From Orientallactaga sibirica (Eukaryota; Chordata; Mammalia; Rodentia; Dipodidae): a stretch of DNA of 64,000 nt. A model generated the notes under the pieces. The model was not told where the DNA came from and did no database searches. It saw only the letters and a program-made list of their open reading frames with translations. Both the position numbers and the translations under genes were made by a program. The stretch is from assembly GCA_036365145.1 (NCBI GenBank), contig JAEOAD010002712.1, forward strand, positions 2,065,001-2,129,000, in the 5' to 3' direction. This document shows, piece after piece, positions 22,901 through 34,900 of this stretch. Numbering within the stretch: position 1 is the first letter of the stretch; each line of letters starts with the position of its first letter.

Positions 22901-25900
22901 AGGCGCCTTAACTGCTAAGCCATCTCTCCAGCCCACTATAGCTAAGTTTTAGTTGTGATCCTTCATGCATGATAGAGGAAGATTTTCTGTGACTGAAAGT
23001 TTTCATATAACCTCTCCATGCTTGGTAGTCCATGTCCCAATCAAATTTTCTTCCCATTATGTTTTCTTCTGATGAGCTCATAAGCTTGCTAAAAGTTCCA
23101 GGTTTTCCTTCATGGCTTCCATGGCATTGTGTCTTTTTTTGTTTGCTTGTTATTTATTTATTTTTATTTTTATTATTAGTTTAAATACTTGAGGTAAGAG
23201 AATGAATGGCAAGTCAGGGCCTCCTGCCACTGCCAATGGTGCAAATGAACTCCAGACGCGCCATTTTGTGCGTCTTGCTTTATGTGGGGAATTTAATCCA
23301 GGCTTACAGGCTTTGCAAGTGCTTTTAACTGCTGAGCCACCTCTGCAGTCCTAAGAATGTCTTCTTTCATGTGGGGTAATTGACCCAAGATCCAAGGTGA
23401 ATATATGTACTTGATTGCTTTCGAGTCTGGATAGTGAGCCCTGCGTCTCAGCATATAACAGGCAAGTGCTTGACCACTGGGCTTAATTGCCCTTGTTTTT
23501 TTTTAAATTAATGAACCAATTTTTATTTATTTTAGAAAGAGAGAGAGAAAATTGGCACACAGGGCCTCAGCCACTGCAATCGAACTTCAAATGCTTGAGC
23601 CACCTAGTGGGCATGTGTGACCTTGCACTTGCCTCACCTTTGTGGATCTGGAGAGTGGAACCTGGGTCCTTAGGCTTCGCAGGCAAGCACCTTAACTGCT
23701 AAGCCATCTCTGCAGCCCTGCCCTTGGTTTTTTGAAAGTCTCTCACTGTGGTTGAGGTTACATTCAGTAGGCCAGCATAATGCTGGATTTACATAATGCT
23801 GGATTAATGCTGATGCTCTCCTCCCAAGTGCTGACATCACAAACCAGGCCGTAAAGGTGTGTGTTTGCACTCACGAACGTGCACTCGTACATATGGTGAC
23901 CGTTTCTTGTTGAGGACTACATGTAGTTGCAGAATCTCATGGTTTTCTTTGCTTTTTTTCAAAGAATGTTGTCTTTGCAGAATAGAAACTGACACATTCC
24001 TGGTGGTGGCTGGTTCATCACCCAGCATTCCCGTTTGTTCACCAGCATGCTGTAGCTGACATACCTAATTTTTGCTTTGGTGCATGTTACAAAGATTTCT
24101 TGTGTTCATTTTGTTTTCATTGTTGCACTTTAGATACTAAATATGGTCTCCACATACTGCCACTGTACACCTTAATTCGTGTGGAAACAAGAATTCTGAA
24201 TGAAGAATTGTTTCTGTAACAACTTCCTTCCTTCTTTTTTTTTTTTTTTTTTTTTGAGGTAGGGTCTTGTTCTAGCTAGGGCTTACCTGATATTTGAAAT
24301 TCACTATGTAGTTTCAGGCTGGCCTCAAACTCGTAGCAATCCTACCTCAGCCTCCCAAATTCTGGGATTAAAGGTGTGTGCCACCACACCAAGCTCTTAT
24401 TTTCTTTTTTTGAGCAAGAGTCTCACTCCAGTAGCTCAGGCTGACCTGGAGCTCATTTTTTGTCTAGTCTGGTCTCAAACTCATGGCAGTCCTACTCCCT
24501 CAGCCTCCTGAGTACTGGGATAAAGGTGTGAGCCACCATGTTTGGCTGATGGTCTTACTAATAGAGAATGAAATGTGATGTGAAATCATCTCCTTGGAAA
24601 ACCAGCTGTAACGTACAGCGTTGCTAAGCGTGGCTGGGTAGAAGTGCATAACCACAGAGAAGTGAGAAATCACACCGTGTCGTCTTAGTCTCATTCGTGC
24701 ACACTCAGTCTGCAGACGGGTTTACCAGGCCCTTTCGGCCTGCTATGTGCCCATTTCACTTCTTAGTCAGTGTTATGTTGCCATTTTCCAGGGAAAGCAT
24801 TTTACTCATTGAATACGAGTAGGTTTTAGAAAGCCAGAAGATGCTGATATAGACAGGAAACTATATGGGCTCTTTTTTTCTTTTATTAATTCTTTATATT
24901 TTGTATAACTTGTTTTTACAGGCACCATTAAAAGGAATTGGGAATACTTATGCAGTCATAATAGAGAAAAAACCCAGATCCTAGAAGACAGGCATGCTGG
25001 CCCCCAATGTGAAGACAGTGAGAACAAGTTTGACTTCTCAGTGATGTCCTATAACATACTGTCCCAGGATTTGTTGGAAGATAACGCCCATCTGTATAGA
25101 CATTGCCGATGCCCAGTGTTACACTGGGGCTTCAGGTTCCCAAATATTCTGAAAGAAATCCAACATTTTGATGCAGATGTAAGTGAAAAATATCAAGTTT
25201 CCATTTTGTTGTGGGGTAAAAAGGGAAGCTACTGAAAACCAGTGATGGAACAGTTCTGGCATTGCTAACTAATGGTTGGTATAAATATCTAACTGTTCAA
25301 AATGTCTGACAAGTTTTAAAGGATTCATCAGTTTGAATAGGAACTGGACACTTTAATATCTTCTTTGATTTGAAATTTGAATAATTCGTGCAGATGGTAG
25401 TATTCAAAGGATGCTGACCTATTTTTTTTTTAGCAATAGTTCAGGAAGCTTGCTATTTAGCTAAGAATTACCTTGACCTCTTGATTGTCCTGCCTGCACC
25501 TACCAAGGGCTGGGATGCCGGTGAGTGCAGTCGTGCCAAGCATAAAGGAATGGCCCCGCCTTTTCTAAAAAAAACTTTAAAAAATATTTATTTATTTGAG
25601 CGAGGGAGAGAGAAAAGAGACAGCTAGAGAGAATGAGTGTGCCAGGGCCTACAGCCACCGCAGACGAACTTCAGATGCATCCGCCATCTTGTGTAACTAG
25701 CTTATGTGGGTACTGGGGAATCAAAGCCAGGTCCTTAGGCTTTGTAGGCAAGCACCTTAACTGCTAAGCTATCTCTCCAGCCCCCACACATCTTTTTTTT
25801 AATGGCAATACTTGGAACTGAACCTTGTGCATGCTAGGAAAGTACTTGTTCACTGAGCTACATTCCCAGCGACTTAAAACCAACCTTTTAAGGACCCGAG

Positions 25901-28900
25901 CCAAGTATAATGGGAACACATCTAAAATCCCAGTTGTCTGCTGAGGCAGGAGGATTGCTATGAGTTCAAGGCCCGCCTGGGACTATAGACTCAGTTCTAG
26001 GTCAGCCTGGGCTAGAGTAAGACCCTACCTTGGGGAAAAAAAAACAAAAAACAAACAAAAAACCAAAACCAACCAAAAAGGACCTTCGTGATAGTACTAA
26101 TGAAAATGGGGCAGCAGTGGTGGTTAAAGCCGCTTGCAAAGCCTGACTGCTCGGGTTTGATCCCCAGTGCCACATAAGGGCAGGTGCGCAAAACAGTGCA
26201 CCATCCGAAAGTCATTGTGGCTGGAGGCCCTGGCGTGCCCGTTCTCTCTCTTCTCTCTGTTTCAAATAGTAAATAATTTTAAAGTCATTGTGGCTGGAGG
26301 CCCTGGCATGCCTATTCTCTCTCATCTGCTCCACCCCTCAAATAAATAAATTATAAAAATAAAAAATAGATTAACTTGTGAAAGTAGTTCTTTTGGGAAC
26401 TAGTCAGTTTTTGATACTAAGAGAACTCTGTGATTAAAGGCTATGGTTATTTTTGTTGTTGTTGTTTTTCGAGGTAGGGTCTTGCTCTAGCCCAGGTTGA
26501 CCTGGAATTCACTATGTAGTCTCAGGGTGGCCTCGAACTCATGGCGATCCTCCTACCTCAGCCTCCCAAGTGCTGAGATTACAGGTGTGTGCCACCACGC
26601 CTGGCTAAAGGCCATGGTTTTGAGATTCATTATATTTGGAAGCATTTCATTAATAGATCTATAATTTTTTTAAGGGACTTGTATATCTTTTACTTCAACT
26701 TTTACCAAGTTTGGAATTTGAGAAACCTGCTTTTATTTTTTTTAATTTATTAATTTATTTTTGGTTTTTCAAGGTAGGGTCTCACTCTAGCCCAGGCTGC
26801 TCTGGAATTGACTCTGTAGTCTCAGGGTGGCCTTGAACTCACTGTGATCCTCTTATCTCTGCCTCCCGAGTCCTGGAATTGAAGGTGTGAGTCACCACGC
26901 CTGGCAGAGCAGCCTGCTTTTAAAGATGAAAGTACCAAAACACTCATTCCTATTTGCAGCCATAGGTTTTAATTCAGCAATTATTCTCTTCCAAGGTACT
27001 TTGTTTGCAAGAAGTTCAAGAAGATCACTATGGAACAGAAATCAGGCCAAGTTTGGAGTCATTGGGTACAATCACTTTTATTCATTTTAGCCAATTTACT
27101 TGTGAAGAGTTTTGTGTTACTAAAGCAAAACTAGCTAAACAAAAACGTGTGACATATTGGGTTAAACCCTTTATTTTTAAAACGTTGGTATGTATTTCAA
27201 ATGGTCAACAAAAGATGAGGTCTTTCTGTTGGAAATTTTATGTGGATGAATAATTTAATTCCAAAGGGAAAGGTGTATTAGAATGTCTCAGTAACTCCAT
27301 TTTCCAGGTATTGCTCAGCCACCACAGCTGTTAGATTCTCACCAGCTCAGGGACCATTCTGCCCAGCGCACAGCAGAAGTCCTAAGGAATAGAAGCTAGA
27401 CACATGTTTGATGGAGAAACACATCTAAGCTGGATGTGGTGGTGCACATTTTTTAACTCCAGCACTCAGGAGTCTGGCATAGGTGGATTGCCATCTGTGG
27501 CCATCTTAGGACTGTAGAGTGAGTTCCAGGTCAGCCTGGATTAGTGTAAGACGCTGCTTTGGGGGGAAATAAAGTAAAAAAGAAATATAGGAACAAGTGA
27601 TCTGTGGACACAGATGTAAGCAGTGTCTCTACCGCATTTATTCATTCATTCAACAAATCGTGCTGAGTGCTTACTATATACTATGTACTGTCTAGACTGA
27701 GGAGAGCATTGGGTGAAACAGGTTAAAAACAAGTCTCCTCCCTTGTGGAGTATGCATTCTGGTGGAGAAAACCCAGCAATATATAAAATAAGTAAGTGAC
27801 TATCAGAAATGCTTCACTGGCCCTGTCTCCCAAGTGCTGGCACTAGAGGTGTGTGCTACTCGCCGCTCCTTGCTTGGAAATGAAGACTCTAGGGCTTTCT
27901 TTCTTTTTTTAAGGCAAAGTCTCACTATAACCCAGTCTGGCCTCAGCTATTAAAGGCATGTGTCACCATGTCTAGCTTGTAGAGTTTGTGTTTTAGAATT
28001 CGGGCAGGGGAATATTACAGTTTTAAGCAGAATGACTGGACAGAGTGATACTTGAGCAGAGTCATGAAGGAGGAGCAGGAACAGCTATGCCAAGAGCATT
28101 CCAGGCAGCAGCAATAGCAAGTGAAAGACCCTGATGTTAGGTTCTCTTAAAACATGGAAGAAAACAGTATGATAAGGACACCAGAAGTTGGGGAAAAGAG
28201 ATGCAGGGTAGGGAGAAAGGATAGATTATTACAAGGACTTACTGTCATTGTCATGACTAAATTTTACTGAGTTGGAACTGGGAGAGTAGTAATGCACATT
28301 GCTGTATTCAGGATTTAAGTCTGCCAGCAAGGAAACCAAGCAGACACATTTTGAGACAGTGTCTTCTTATGTAACCTAAGTTGCTCTCAAACTCGTGCTC
28401 TATCTGCCTCCTCCCAGGTGCTGGCACTACTCTTGCTTAAAAATAAAGTAGGGTTTGTGGCATGGTGGCCCATCCTTGTAATCCCAGCACTTGGGTGACT
28501 AAACAAGATGAATGTGAGTTCAAGGTCACCCTGACCTATATGGCAAGTTCAAGGATATCCTGAGCTACATAGTGAGACCCTGTCTCAGAAGACCAAAAAG
28601 TCAGGTGTTTGTCTGTGGGCAGAGTGCTAGCATAGCACATGCAAGGCCACAAAAATTAGGACATTAAAGAACTTTGTTTTCAGTTTTCAGTGCTGAGGAT
28701 CAAACACAAGGTCTAGCCCTAAGCTTTCTTCATTCTAACAGTAAGATCCTACATTACTCATATCTTGAGGAATATGCTTTGGTAAACATTGTTCAAAATA
28801 TTAAGAGAGCTGTGCCTTGGCATACAGTATTTGTTCAGTTCATTTCTTCTCATAGGTTACCACTGCGAATTTAAGATGCGGACGGGAAGGAAACCTGATG

Positions 28901-31900
28901 GCTGTGCCATTTGCTTCAAACATTCCAAATTCTCACTCCTTTCTGTGAACCCAGTGGAGTTCTACCGTGCTGATATTCCTTTGTTGGACAGAGACAATGT
29001 TGGATTAGTTTTACTCTTGCAGCCCAAAATTCCCTGTGCTGCCTCTCCCTCGATCTGTGTAGCCAACACACATCTGCTATATAACCCAAGGCGAGGTGAT
29101 ATTAAGCTGACCCAGCTGGCAATGCTACTGGCAGAGATTTCCAGTGTGGCCCATCGGAAAGATGGTGGCTTCTGTCCTATTGTCATGTGTGGTGACTTTA
29201 ATTCAGTTCCTGGTTCTCCACTCTATAGTTTCATAAAGGAAGGAAAATTGAATTATGAAGGACTCACGATAGGAAAGGTAAGTACTTACTTCCTCACCAC
29301 CAGGAGGTGGACGTAGCTGCTCCTCTGCTCATGGTGGTGTGAGGATGGTCACCACATTGCTGTGTGAAACCCTGATGGTTCCGCTTTCCACTCCACTAAG
29401 CTGTGATTTCCTACAGCTACACAAAGTAACTTTACTCCTTGGCTTGATTTCATGTTTTCCATGTTTGTGGGGAGAATCTGATTGGAGGAATTTGCAAGGC
29501 AGGAAAGATGAAGGGAAAGTCAGACATGAATAACAGAGACGTTTTCACAAGGTGGCAGATGGAATCCCAAGTGCTGCCTGTGAGCAGTATAGTTGGCAAG
29601 ATAGTAACCTGATCTGAACTTGTTATCCTTCATGTAATCATGTTGTAATTCCTTGGAGTTGTCATCATTTTTATTGTGGGTAAAATGATATTTTTGTGCT
29701 TTTCTCTCCTTTTTTTTTTTTTTTTTAATATTTTATTTATTTGAGAGAGACAGAATGGATGCACCAGGGCCACCAGCCACTGCAATTGAACTCCAGACAC
29801 ATGTGCCACCTTGTACATCTAGCTTATGTGGTACTGGGGAATCAAACCTGGGCCTTTAGGCTTTGCAGGCAAGCGCCTTAACTGCTAAGATCTCTCCAGC
29901 CCTCCTTATTTTGGATCACTTGATTTTCAGTATTTGTAGTCAAAATAAGCTCTCTAACACTGAAACTTTGAATGGTTTTAAATTTCACAAGATTTGATCT
30001 CTTAGTATTTGACATAATAGGAAATAAATTACAGGTAGCAGAAAAGGAGGGGCAATATTACTTAAAATACAAATCCTTTAGAGAATTAGAGAAAAATTCA
30101 AAGAATATATATATATATATGACAATCACTTTCTGAACTGTATTTGGACATGAGTTTATAATCACAAGTAATTTAATATAATGAATTAAGGCTTATATAT
30201 ACCATTTTTGATAACTTTTTATTAAGACATAAATTTTTCAATACATAATTTAAAATCTCTTCACTTAAGATACCTGTTGAAATTTTGTTTAGGTATCTGG
30301 CCAGGAACAGTCTTCACGGGGACAAAGAATTTTATCTATTCCAATTTGGCCCCCAAACCTAGGTATCTCACAGAACTGTGTGTATGAGGTACAGCAGGTA
30401 CCCAAAGTAGAAAAGACAGGTAAGTGTTTGCAGTACATTTTGGCAGTCTGCTGGGTAATAGTGTTCCCTTTGAAGCCACAAAACCAAATTTCCAGAGGAA
30501 TAGTAGACATGAGTGTCCATTTGTACACATACACACACATGCACACACACATACATGGCTGTTTGCTCCTTCCTCTTTTCTTTGTAAGTGCTCCAAGTTT
30601 ACTTTGTAAAAGTTGAACTTCCCAAATACCTGTGCATGAATGACTTGCATGTTGCCTTAGGCTTGTTTGCCTTTCCCCTGATTCGGAGACCGTCGGAGCA
30701 TAGACTTGTCCCCTGACTCGAGACCACCCGAGCACACGCTAGCAGGCATAGACCTGAGCTGGACAAACATCATTACTGGAGGAAGGGGGCTCTGGTGGCA
30801 AGCTAGAACCAAGTAACATGAGCATGGCTGATGGCTTCCCTCCTCTCTTGCAGATGGTGACGTGACTCAAGCACAGTTGGAGAAGATGGATGTCGTAGAC
30901 ACCGCTGAAAAGTGAGTTCTCGACTGCGTAAAAAAGGCTTTCTCAGAAAACATACCAAAATTGAAGCTGAGCTGGGTTGTAGCATGAAGGAAGCCCTGGG
31001 TTCAGTCCTCAGGGCCACATAAACCAGGAGTGCTTGCTTGTAATCCTAGGGCTCGCTCAGGAGGTAGAAGCGGGAGGATTAGAAGTTCAAGGTCATCTTT
31101 AGCTACATAGCAAGATTGAGGCTGCCCTGGGCTAAAACCCTATCTAAAAAGTAAATCGTACTTTTGAAAAATTGAAGCTGATGGGATTTAATGCTGGCAA
31201 AGCGTGCTGCCTCTTAATCATACCCGAATTCTAGGCCCGCCCTGCTGCTGTGTGGCTGTGTAAGAACTTAGCGTCTGAGGTTCTGTTTCTCTCTGTAGCT
31301 CACAGAGACCAAGCTCATAAAGCGGCTTCAGCTCTTCAGCTTGGGCAGCGTTTAGAAAAGCCACAGCTGGACCTGGACTGGCTCAGACAGCCTTTGAAAC
31401 AGGCTGATACTACATTCTTAAACCAAGATCACAGGACAAGACAAAAACAAAAACCCCACAGGATAGTGTCTTCCACATTTCAGTAGGGTCCTTAGTGTTC
31501 TTTGACTTACTAGGTCTCAGTAGGAGAAATGATCCAGAAAAGAACATGCCCACAGGAAAGATTGTCATCTTTTTCTGTTGAACTGGAGGGAAAAAAAATT
31601 TAAGCAGAAGAATGAAGGTGCCTGAAATCCTTATTAAAGAAACTCGAATGGGCTTTGACCTAAGAATTGGATACATGTCATATAACAAGACAGAGACCTG
31701 CATTTTGTCTCTTGGAGAATCTTGTGATTTTTTTTTTTTTTTTTACATTATGACTTTTTCATAGCTCCCCCCCCCCCCACCGCATTTAAACATAAGGAAC
31801 CTAGGTGGAGCTAGGGAGATGGCTCAGGTGGTAAGAGTACTTGCTGGGGAGGCATGAGGGCATGAGTGAGGTCGATTCCCTAACACCCACATAAGATGCT

Positions 31901-34900
31901 GGGTGTGGCCACACACACCTGGAACTGCAGACCTTTGGGTAAGGAGATGGAGAATCACTGGGGCTTGTAAAAAATAGAACAACTCCAGGATCAGTGCAAG
32001 GCTGTGTCTCAAGGAACAACAGGTAGTGAGCGAGGAAGACAACCAGAGGCCTCTGGTCTCCACACTTGTGTGCCTAGGCCATGTGGATCTGTGCATGCAT
32101 CACGCACACTATATACACTATACACACAATTTTACTGCAAACACCTTGAGAAAACATCTTGTAAACCAGTAAGAAAGGAAGCACTTTAACAAAATGAACA
32201 TTTAAGAAATAAACTTTCCAAATACAGCAAAAAGCTTCCCTATGATTTATATAAAAGGCTAACAACACATAGAAGGTTTTGTTGTTGTTGTTGTTTAGTT
32301 TTTGGTTTTTCAAGGCAGGGTCTCACTCTAGCACAGGCTGACCTGGAATTCATTGTGTAGTCTCAGTCTCAGTCTCAGTCTCAGTCTCAGGGTGGTCTTG
32401 AACTCACAGTGATCCTCCTACCTTTGCCTCCTGAGTGCTGGGATTAAAGGTGTGTGCTACCACGCCCGGCCCTGTTTCTGTTTTTGAGACAAGGTTTCAC
32501 CCTATGGCCCAGGCTAGCCTCAAACTTGTGATCTTCCTGCCTCAGCCTCCCTCCCAGGTAGTGGGATTACGGGTATATACCATGTCCAACTCTTGAATGA
32601 GATAAAGTAATTTTTGCTGTTTTATGTAAATACAGTATGCTTAGATGTATAGCTTTTATCTACAAGCTGAAACATTGATAGTAGGATAACAGTTTGAAGG
32701 AGGCCTGTTTATATTTTTTGTATTTGTTTTGAGACAGTATGGGTCTCAGTATGTAGTCCTTCTTTCCTCCCTCCCTCCTCCCTTCTTAAATTTTGTTTAA
32801 TTTACAAGGAGAGTGAGTTTGGGTATGAATGCTAGGGCCTCTTGCTGTTGCAAACCAACTCCAGATGTTCTCAAGTCATGGCTTCTAGCTGCTGAGCCAT
32901 CTTCACAGCCCCTAAATCTTTCTGTAGAGCACATCCCTGGGGGATTAATGGCAGTTAATGGTTGCAGGAGACTTTTTTTTTGTGGTGATGTAGCCATTGG
33001 TAAGTTGCCCATGCTTTGGTAAATAATCCCCTACCCATGCTCATACAGGCAACCCTAATTAAACTCAGTGAAACACACACATAGGGAAAAAAAAGACATC
33101 AGAGTAGAAGAGAGACTAGCTGGGAAGAGAAAGGGGTTCAGTGGAAGAGGGATGGGAAAGGCAGACAAGAGAAGGTAATGGGAGGAGATTATGATTGATA
33201 CATATTATAAACATGCAAACAAAACAACCAAAAAGGTACAAGTTTAGGATTACATGTTTATTATTAAATGGTGGTTCTCAAACATAAATAATCTTAAAAT
33301 CTCATTAGTATATTATTGAACTTTTTAACCTCATTTATGATTTTGCTAGTGGGTTTTTACATGCTCCTTAGTGTAGATTCACTGCATGAATAAATGAATT
33401 CTACTAATGATATAGTTTGTTTAAATAAAACCTGTCTAGCTGGAAATGGTGGCTCACACCTTAACAGGAGGCTGAAATAGGAGGACCTTGGTTATGTAGT
33501 GAATTTGACGCCAGTCTGAGCTACATACCAAGACCATTAGAAAAACAAAACAAGGGGGCTAGAGAGATGGCTTAGCAAAGGTGTTTGCCTGTGAAGCCCA
33601 AGGACCCATGTTTGATTCTCCAGGTCCCAAATAAGCCAGACGCAAGGTGACACAAGTACACAAGGTTGCACATGCACAGTTCTTAGTGCACACATCTGGA
33701 GTTGGATTCTGGGGCTGGAGGCACTGGCCAGTTCTCTCCTTCACTTTCACTCCCACTCTTGCATTAAAAAAAAAAAAAAAAGGCCAGTCTGTTGAGCTTG
33801 CCTCAATAAAAGCAAAACAAAATAAAAACAAGGGCTGGAGAGGTGGTTTAGCAGTTAAGGCACTTGCCTGAGAAGCCTAAGGACACAGGTTCAATTACCC
33901 ACTACCCATGTAGCCAGATGCACAAGGTGCATTTGCCGTGGCTAGAGGCCCTGGTGCACCCAGTTCTCTCTATTGGCCTCTTTCTCTCTCTCTCAAATAA
34001 AATTAAAAAAAAAAAAAACTTGAGCTGGTGGCTCATAACAACACTTGGCTGTCAGGAGGATCACTGCGAGTTTCAGGCCAGCTGGGCTGTACAGGTGAGT
34101 TCTCGTCCAGCTGGGCTACATAAGTGAGTTCTAGTTTGGCTTGGGCTACAGTGTGAGACCCTGTCTCAAAAAAAAGATCTAAGAATTCAGAAATCAAAGG
34201 ACCAAATAAGACAATAGTAAAAATCTTGTTCCAGCTGGGCATAGTGGCTCGTGCCTGTACTCCTCGCACTTGGGAGGCTGAGGTAGGAAGATTACCTTGA
34301 GTTTGAGGCCAGCCTAGCCATGAGACTGCCTTCATTTAAAATAAATAAATAAATAATAGATAGGTATCGTCCTAATGACTGGCCTTGGTATGGGGATGGG
34401 ATGAAGACAGCTCTTAAGTAGGAGTTTCCTCCTGGGAGGAGCTAGCAGTGTTCAGTGCGTCCTCTCTTGCATCTAGGTTGTCTTCACGTTTGCAGCACCG
34501 TCTCAGCTTGTCGTCTGTGTACTCACATTATTCTCCTGACACTGGAGTGCCAGAAGTGACCACCTGCCATTCCCGAAGTGCCATAACTGTGGACTATATT
34601 TTCTACTCTGCAGAGAAGGAGGATGCTGCTGGGGGTCCAGGTAAGGGCCGCATGGTCTTACTTCTGCTAGGAGCACAGTATCTGAGATAGGCTGTGGAGC
34701 CGGAGAATTGAACCGGGGTCCTTAGGCTTTGCAGGCAAACACCTTAACTGCTAAAGTGATTTCTCCAGCCCTCAGGTATTTTTTTTTTTTTTTTTTTTTT
34801 TGGTAGGGTCTCCCTGTAACCCAGGCTGACCTAGAATTCACTCTGTAGTCTCAGATTGACATTGAATTCACAGAGATCCTTCTACCTCCACCTCCCAAGT

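Noticed and set aside
30368..30735. Antisense ORFs over ANGEL2 exon 6
   Set aside because: Shadow frames through exon 6 and a (CA)n repeat, without homology.
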